This document shows positions 60,808 through 64,000 of a stretch of 64,000 nt of DNA, piece by piece. Each line of letters begins with the position of its first letter. Position 1 is the stretch's first letter. The DNA comes from Paenibacillus durus (GTDB taxonomy: Bacteria > Bacillota > Bacilli > Paenibacillales > Paenibacillaceae), in contig NZ_CP009288.1 in the NCBI RefSeq assembly GCF_000756615.1, positions 1,674,001 to 1,738,000 on the forward strand, given 5' to 3'. Under the pieces are notes generated by a model. That model was given only the letters and a program-made list of their open reading frames with translations, did no database searches and was not told where the DNA came from. Made by a program: the position numbers and the translations under genes.

Positions 60808-61395
60808 TTATGATGGCCAAGCCTTCATCGTAAGCTCAATCACATCCTGTAATTCGTCGCGGGTTGAGCCATCCGCAGCCCGAATGGACATGCCTTCGGA
60901 GATGGTCATGATATAGCGGGCAAGCGCCGCCGGGTTAGAGCCGGCAGGCAGGTCGCCGGCAGACTCCGCTTGTTCAAAGCGATGGCGCAAAGCCATTTCC
61001 GTCTCCACCCGGCGCGACGTAAGCTCTTGGCGAATCATGTCCGCGTCTTCTCCGCAAGCAATGGCTCCGCGAATGGTCAGACAACCCTTCGGGTAAGAAG
61101 GATTTGTTACGAAGTCGGCAGTAACATTCAAGAGCTTTTCGACAACGGCGCGGGCCGTCGGCTCGTTAAAAGCCGCGCTTGTCAGCTTCGGCGGACCTTC
61201 AAAGTAAAGATCAAGCGCCTGGTTAAATAGTTGTTCCTTGCTGCCAAAAGTGGCATAGAGGCTTGACCGGTTAATCTTCATCGCTTCGGTTAAATCCGAA
61301 AGGGAGGCGCCTTCATAACCTTTTTCCCAAAACACCTGAAGCGCACTCTTCAACGCCTCGGTATTATCGAAGGTGCGCGGCCGTCCTGTTGCCAT
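60808..61395 (-). CDS. TetR/AcrR-family regulator 1
   Basis: A 195-residue repressor. RPRTFDNTEALKSALQVFWEKGYEGASLSDLTEAMKINRSSLYATFGSKEQLF is the N-terminal DNA-binding domain; the C-terminal ligand domain has one cysteine pair region (YPKGCLTIRGAIACGED). Operator-like sites lie before it, before the SDR and before an MFS remnant, so it probably controls all three. Start ATG 61395 after AAGGAGG. Confidence 0.88.
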   Translation of the reverse strand: MATGRPRTFDNTEALKSALQVFWEKGYEGASLSDLTEAMKINRSSLYATFGSKEQLFNQALDLYFEGPPKLTSAAFNEPTARAVVEKLLNVTADFVTNPSYPKGCLTIRGAIACGEDADMIRQELTSRRVETEMALRHRFEQAESAGDLPAGSNPAALARYIMTISEGMSIRAADGSTRDELQDVIELTMKAWPS

Positions 61396-61441
61396 ATGAA
61401 TTCCTCCTTATTGGATGCGGATGGACTCCGCTTATCATTCT

Positions 61442-61455
61442 GGAACGTTCGGTAC
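61442..61455. promoter_or_regulatory. TetR-type operator 2 (before TetR 1)
   Basis: GGAACGTTCGGTAC, a variant of the core at 60615, lies 46 bases before the TetR start. Autoregulation is likely. Confidence 0.72.
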
Positions 61456-61640
61456 ATATATGGAAAATATCATTTTGCATGATTGATGTCAAGTATTCCC
61501 GCCAGAGCGTGCTGTATGTAAGTAATGGCTGGCAAAAGCCGTGCAATTACTCTGCAAATGCCCTGGATGAAATGCCGGTTCTTTTTGTTGGCGAAAAAAG
61601 GTTGACAGTACAGGAACGAATGCATTAAGGTTCACTTATA

Positions 61641-61654
61641 AACCGAACGTTTCG
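61641..61654. promoter_or_regulatory. TetR-type operator 3 (before MFS remnant)
   Basis: AACCGAACGTTTCG is the reverse complement form of the same core. It lies 27 bases before the start of a degenerate gene. Confidence 0.7.
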
Positions 61655-61680
61655 AAAATAATTTGAAGGAGTGAATGATC

Positions 61681-61804
61681 ATGACAACATCTGCAAAAGC
61701 ATGCGATGGTTAGTGGAACCAGCATCACGATGTATGCCGCTGCAATTGGAATTCTGATCGGGATACTTATCTCTCTAACTATAAAAAAACATCGTCTCAA
61801 GTAA
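61681..61804 (+). pseudogene. Remnant of a membrane transporter (MFS-like) gene
   Basis: AAGGAGTGAATGATC precedes ATG 61681, which gives MTTSAKACDG and a stop. In another frame the same stretch continues AMVSGTSITMYAAAIGILIG, then a hydrophobic helix and a basic tail (KKHRLK) to TAA 61802-61804. This looks like the first few residues and the last membrane helix of an MFS exporter joined by a large deletion. The intact family would need about 400-480 codons. Confidence 0.6.
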
Positions 61805-61975
61805 TACATGCCCCTGAAACGAACGTGGGACAGTTAACCAGTGAGTAAACCTGCTGTCCGGTTTCGTTGTACATCTGCGGGAGATGCCGCCGAAGTGCCG
61901 GGTTATGCTTAATGGAAATAATATGATATGTTAGTGACATCAAAGACAACATATCTATAGAAAGGCTTAAACACC
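61805..61975. promoter_or_regulatory. Control region of TetR 2
   Basis: GATATGTT (61925-61932) and AACATATC (61948-61955) are perfect inverted arms 15 bases apart just before the TetR 2 start, a good candidate for its own operator. A GGGACAG/CTGTCC hairpin lies earlier (61826-61861). No gene is visible. Confidence 0.5.
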
Positions 61976-62569
61976 ATGCCTGAGAATAAACATGATGCAA
62001 TGGCGGCCCGCACCAAAGAGCTAATCAAGGAAACCTTCGTCCGTTTAGTTGAGAAAGAGGGCTTCGGCGGGGTGTCTGTCCGGAATTTAACTGCAAGTGC
62101 AGGGATAAATCGAGGAACATTTTATCTCCACTACAAAGATAAATATGATTTAATGGAACAAATTCAAACGGAGATTCTGGATGGCTTGCAGAAGGTCATG
62201 GTAGTGGATATCTCTTCGGTTGAGCTTCAGCAAACCTATTTAGATGAACAGCCCTATGCTCCATTCGTTTGCATATTCCAATATCTGCATGAGCATGGGG
62301 GCTTAATCCGATTGCTGTTAGGTCCCAAAGGAGAATCCGGCTTCCCGGGCAAAATGAAAGAGGTGGTGAGCGAAAGCTTCTATAAGAAGCTGTTCAACCA
62401 CCATACTTTTGAAAATAACCCTTCGATCCCGAAAGAATATTTGACCGCTTTCTCGGTATCCGTATTTCTTGGTGTCACGGAGGAGTGGTTAAACCAGAAC
62501 CCGCCTTATTCCCCGGAACAAATAGCCGTAATTTATATCAAATTACTCTTCTTTCAGCCTTTTAGATAA
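61976..62569 (+). CDS. TetR/AcrR-family regulator 2
   Basis: A 197-residue repressor: ARTKELIKETFVRLVEKEGFGGVSVRNLTASAGINRGTFYLHYKDKYDLM is the helix-turn-helix domain; the C-terminal helices carry a TetR_C_7-like pattern (GLIRLLLGPKGESGFPGKM). ATG 61976 follows GAAAGGCTTAAACACC. Its target is probably the convergent oxidoreductase, or itself through the inverted repeat. Confidence 0.85.
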   Translation: MPENKHDAMAARTKELIKETFVRLVEKEGFGGVSVRNLTASAGINRGTFYLHYKDKYDLMEQIQTEILDGLQKVMVVDISSVELQQTYLDEQPYAPFVCIFQYLHEHGGLIRLLLGPKGESGFPGKMKEVVSESFYKKLFNHHTFENNPSIPKEYLTAFSVSVFLGVTEEWLNQNPPYSPEQIAVIYIKLLFFQPFR

Positions 62570-62573
62570 ATCA

Positions 62574-62640
62574 CCCCTTGCGGCAGAGCGGCGGTCAAGC
62601 TCAACTAATCATGAGCCCGGCCGCCATCTGCCGCAAGGGG
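62574..62640. terminator. Long GC-rich hairpin between convergent genes
   Basis: CCCCTTGCGGCAGA (62574-62587) pairs with TCTGCCGCAAGGGG (62627-62640), followed inside by CGGCGG/CCGCC pairing. There is no strong T-run, so termination would be weaker than for the other hairpins here. Confidence 0.6.
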
Positions 62641-62663
62641 AGGAATTGTCTTCTTTCACGCCA

Positions 62664-63629
62664 TTACTGCCGCCAATCCAAGTTAATCAATACTTTCCCC
62701 CGGATTTTTCCTGCCTGACTTTTGTTGTGAATCAGCGCCAGATCGTCAAGCTTTACTCTTTCGGTAATTACGGGCTTAATTCGCCCTTCGTCTACCAATG
62801 CGGCAATTTGCGTAAGCTGTCCGGCATTGCGCCCCACAAACATTCGGATCGTCTGGACACCCGAACGATTGGCAAGTTCAGCGTCCGCCGGACTTGTGGT
62901 CGATACAAAAATCCCCCCCTCTTTCAGCAAGGGCAGCCACTTATTCAATTCCGCCGGGCCTTCCGGAGCAAGATTGAGAATCAGGTCCAGCTTTTCGCTT
63001 ACTTTTTCCTCCACAGCCTCATGCTTATAGTCAATAATCTGATCGATCCCAAGCCCTTGGAGAAGCGGGAAGCTCGCTTCCGAAGCTGTGCCAATTACAT
63101 GTGCACCCTTCCACTTGGCCAGTTGAACGCCATAAGATCCGACTCCGCCTGCGGCTGCGGTAATCAGTACACGCTGGCCTTCTTGAAGCTTGCCATGGTC
63201 GAACAATCCTTGCCAAGCCGTTAAAGCCCCCACAGGAATTGCGCCAGCATCTTGGAGATCAATACTCTTAGGAGCAAGAGCGGCATTTTCAGCTTTGGTC
63301 ACGACATATTCGGCAGCGGCACCGTCTTTGGTCATATCCAGAAAGACAAAGACGGGATCACCCGGTTTAAAGTTTGTTACGGCCCCGCCGATGCTTTCAA
63401 TGACGCCGGATGCTTCGACATTCGGGATATACGGCATCTGATGAGGAAAAATGTTCTTCAGCGCTCCCATTCGAATCGCTGCATCCACAGGATTAAATGC
63501 AGTCGCAACCACCTTGATTAATACTTCATCTTGGTCTATTTCAGGGATAGGAGTCACTTCATAACGAATAACCTCGGTGCCGCCATATTCATGAATTCTG
63601 ACAGCTTTCATATCACCTTTTATTGTCAT
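62664..63629 (-). CDS. Zinc-less alcohol dehydrogenase / quinone-oxidoreductase-like protein
   Basis: A 321-residue NADP-dependent MDR oxidoreductase. MKAVRIHEYGGTEVIRYEVTPIPEIDQDEVLIKV, GVIESIGGAVTNFKPGDPVF, LITAAAGGVGSYGVQLAKWKGA (cofactor loop) and the end GKVLINLDW match the quinone oxidoreductase/Zta1 group. Catalytic zinc cysteines are absent. ATG 63629 has GAGAGG upstream; a second in-frame ATG at 63611 is closer to the common family start. It converges on TetR 2. Confidence 0.9.
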   Translation of the reverse strand: MTIKGDMKAVRIHEYGGTEVIRYEVTPIPEIDQDEVLIKVVATAFNPVDAAIRMGALKNIFPHQMPYIPNVEASGVIESIGGAVTNFKPGDPVFVFLDMTKDGAAAEYVVTKAENAALAPKSIDLQDAGAIPVGALTAWQGLFDHGKLQEGQRVLITAAAGGVGSYGVQLAKWKGAHVIGTASEASFPLLQGLGIDQIIDYKHEAVEEKVSEKLDLILNLAPEGPAELNKWLPLLKEGGIFVSTTSPADAELANRSGVQTIRMFVGRNAGQLTQIAALVDEGRIKPVITERVKLDDLALIHNKSQAGKIRGKVLINLDWRQ

Positions 63630-63651
63630 TTTGAATACCTCTCAGTCTTTT

Positions 63652-63681
63652 TTAATGCAAGCATTAATGAACAACGCGTTG
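63652..63681. promoter_or_regulatory. Palindromes before the oxidoreductase
   Basis: TTAATGCAAGCATTAA (63652-63667) and CAACGCGTTG (63672-63681) are perfect palindromes just upstream of the minus-strand gene. They look like regulator sites; the protein is unknown. Confidence 0.6.
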
Positions 63682-64000
63682 ATCATTTGTATGAATCTAT
63701 CTTACTCTCTGATTATCTTCAAAACAATCAACAATACTCTTTGAAATGTTCAGTGGAAGCTCGTCGGTTCTTGATGCCGGGAATGCGGCCATTAAGGTGT
63801 ATGCAGGAAAGGTCAATGGAAAATAGACCGCTCGGACAAGCCATTTGTGGGGCCTTTCCTTCTTGATATTAAGTGAGTATGCTATAATTGTTGGCAAGAT
63901 TGCATACGGGATAGAAGATGAAGCGTCATGAACCATGTTCAAGATCTGTATAAATTAATCTTCGAAATTTGATTGTTCTGACTTTTTCAGCGGCCTCCGA
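63682..64000. other. Window end, no gene identified
   Basis: About 320 bases without a recognisable protein. TATAAT at about 63881 with TTCTTG 17 bases upstream could be a + strand promoter for a gene beyond the window. Only short frames with unrelated translations are open. Confidence 0.4.

Noticed and set aside
1..64000. tRNA, rRNA, CRISPR, phage or complete insertion sequence
   Set aside because: No cloverleaf, rRNA core, regular spacer array, integrase or transposase with terminal repeats was recognised by eye; a covariance or repeat search would be needed to exclude small ones.

Overview
The window reads as a mid-GC Gram-positive chromosome, most likely Paenibacillus or a close Bacillales relative. 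The basis is the gene content (an IDEAL-domain protein, YhaM, copper-amine-oxidase-N/stalk-domain protein, PspC/PspA, FCD-type GntR regulators, purine genes like those of Bacillus), strong AGGAGG ribosome sites, GTG/TTG starts, and T-tailed hairpin terminators. No rRNA, tRNA, CRISPR array, phage or intact transposase was seen.

Layout. 1-11.6 kb: a purine-salvage/catabolism block on the + strand. It holds a BMP-type nucleoside/purine ABC importer (binding-protein tail, ATPase, two permeases), a decayed remnant of a xanthine dehydrogenase iron-sulfur subunit, OHCU decarboxylase, hydroxyisourate hydrolase, allantoinase, allantoate amidohydrolase, ureidoglycine-type aminotransferase and adenine deaminase. 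The urate-oxidising step is not encoded here and the local xanthine-oxidising subunit is broken. 12-16.6 kb: housekeeping genes (IDEAL protein, YhaM exoribonuclease, DEDDh exonuclease, a secreted stalk-domain protein, PspC/PspA).

16.9-39.4 kb: the most interesting region, a co-regulated catabolic island. It contains moaA (molybdenum cofactor), two paralogous GntR regulators, an MFS carrier resembling the niacin carrier NiaP, a LysR regulator, an HSL-type esterase, a sugar-type ABC importer, an FAD aromatic-ring monooxygenase, a DUF3891 protein with an HD-like metal motif, a DsrE-like protein, an isochorismatase/N-carbamoylsarcosine-amidase-type hydrolase, CoxG, and one FAD plus one [2Fe-2S] molybdenum-hydroxylase subunit with two different large subunits. 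A frameshifted GH3 beta-glucosidase sits between the large-subunit genes. An AT-rich dyad recurs before the MFS, LysR/esterase and second GntR genes, and half of it recurs before moaA. The set fits an N-heterocycle pathway, with nicotinate by the double-hydroxylation route as the leading hypothesis.

39.4-64 kb: accessory modules. These are a LacI-controlled GH13 glucosidase followed by an orphan ModA; a MarR/NAD(P)H-oxidoreductase/VOC module bounded by two nearly identical terminators; a DeoR regulator that appears to start at ATT, followed by a HAD phosphatase; an AT-rich pair of secreted unknown proteins; a YfbR-like HD nucleotidase; a MarR-ArsM-ArsN arsenic-biotransformation operon with clear operators; a SWIM-SNF2 helicase; an AraC-controlled GH13/PTS sugar operon; and a TetR/SDR locus with decayed neighbours (an MFS remnant and an oxidoreductase with an abnormal C-terminus), ending in a second TetR and a quinone-oxidoreductase-like gene.
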